Assembly (NCBI RefSeq): GCF_000015045.1
Contig: NC_008609.1
Location: 3,138,001-3,202,000, forward strand
Reading direction: 5' to 3'
DNA from: Pelobacter propionicus DSM 2379
GTDB lineage: Bacteria; Desulfobacterota; Desulfuromonadia; Geobacterales; Pseudopelobacteraceae
DNA: 64,000 nt
Position numbers and translations under genes: made by a program. Position 1 is the stretch's first letter; the number at the start of each line of letters is the position of its first letter. Below are positions 63,819 through 64,000 of the stretch, one piece after another. The notes beneath the pieces are model-generated. The model did not search any database and was not told where the DNA came from. It was given only the letters and a program-made list of their open reading frames with translations.

Positions 63819-64000
63819 TCAGGGCACACAACTCGGGAAAACGACTCGTCTCACTTCGGGTGATTTTCCGAAGTTGATCAGCAAGCCGACCTCGACTCCC
63901 GTGGCTCTGCAATAGTTAAGCAACTGGGCGGCATGTTCTTGCCGCAGGCATTCTGCCGCTTTCAGCTCAACGATAACGACTCCATTTACAAACAGATCGG
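63819..64000 (-). CDS. GxxExxY-type PD-(D/E)XK protein (5' end cut by window edge)
   Basis: The visible last 59 residues contain NGVVIVELKAAE, the E-x-K part of a PD-(D/E)XK nuclease-like active site, then AAQLLNYCRATGVEVGLLINFG, the closing helix and strand of the GxxExxY family. The GxxExxY motif itself would lie beyond the window. The family is common in Geobacter and related genomes, often as scattered orphan genes; function unknown. It sits directly upstream of cusA on the same strand. Confidence 0.8.
   Translation of the reverse strand, partial: DLFVNGVVIVELKAAECLRQEHAAQLLNYCRATGVEVGLLINFGKSPEVRRVVFPSCVP

Overview
The window reads as a chromosomal segment of a deltaproteobacterium of the Geobacter/Pelobacter (Desulfuromonadales) type. 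This is an inference from moderately high G+C, dense mixed-strand operons, an exosortase-type exopolysaccharide (EPS) cluster, a flavodiiron protein, a B12-pathway CbiA next to TonB, and a CusA-type heavy-metal RND pump. No tRNA, rRNA, insertion sequence, prophage or CRISPR array was seen. Nearly all of it is ordinary chromosome; the two window edges cut a NAD synthase gene (left) and a PD-(D/E)XK protein gene (right).

Positions 1-15408, all on the minus strand, form one EPS biosynthesis operon. In transcription order it encodes a Wza-type export lipoprotein, a Wzz/GumC chain-length protein, an ExeA-like ATPase with a C-terminal LysM, a CpsD-like ATPase with an abnormal P-loop, and a priming sugar-phosphate transferase. 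A three-gene amino-sugar module follows (Gfo/Idh/MocA dehydrogenase, hexapeptide N-acyltransferase, DegT aminotransferase). The operon then continues with a FemAB-like protein, an SDR, a glutamine-dependent amidotransferase, an acyl-AMP ligase, a second hexapeptide acyltransferase and NadE. A sigma70-like promoter lies about 120 bases upstream of the Wza gene. The exosortase itself is not in the window.

Positions 15861-31780 hold mostly housekeeping genes: an RRM RNA-binding protein, recO, ftsH, an orphan acyl carrier protein, a GabD-like dehydrogenase, a C_GCAxxG_C_C redox protein, a HAD phosphatase, the flavodiiron protein FprA, cbiA-tonB (4-base overlap), trmB, fabI, hflX and a short class-B-like transpeptidase. 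The hflX gene seems to lack a normal start codon at the position where a good ribosome binding site would place it. Positions 31801-38941 carry an LpxH-type hydrolase, a UPF0158 protein, an AI-2E permease, the copper ATPase CopA, Tpx, a NUDIX hydrolase and YceH.

Positions 39148-46811 encode a YbhGFSR-type ABC exporter (membrane-fusion protein, double ATPase, two permeases) followed by a soluble GAF/PAS hybrid histidine kinase. Positions 46834-49825 hold slyX, an OvoA-type methyltransferase, a SlyD-like FKBP, a tRNA-dihydrouridine synthase and a DUF3820 protein. The gene-free stretch 49826-50266 contains the most interesting signal: a promoter, a foldable RNA of about 230 nt and an intrinsic terminator, with no downstream gene on its strand. 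It is a candidate independent non-coding RNA that I could not assign to a known class.

Positions 50267-64000 contain a glycosyltransferase, glycerate kinase, a TRIC/UPF0126 membrane protein, a J-domain fusion protein, the kinase SrkA, a zinc-PLC-like protein with a LysM protein and a DUF309 protein, an FRG-domain protein followed by an 18-bp perfect hairpin, secreted proteins of unknown function, and the CusA pump with a small Met/His-rich exported partner.
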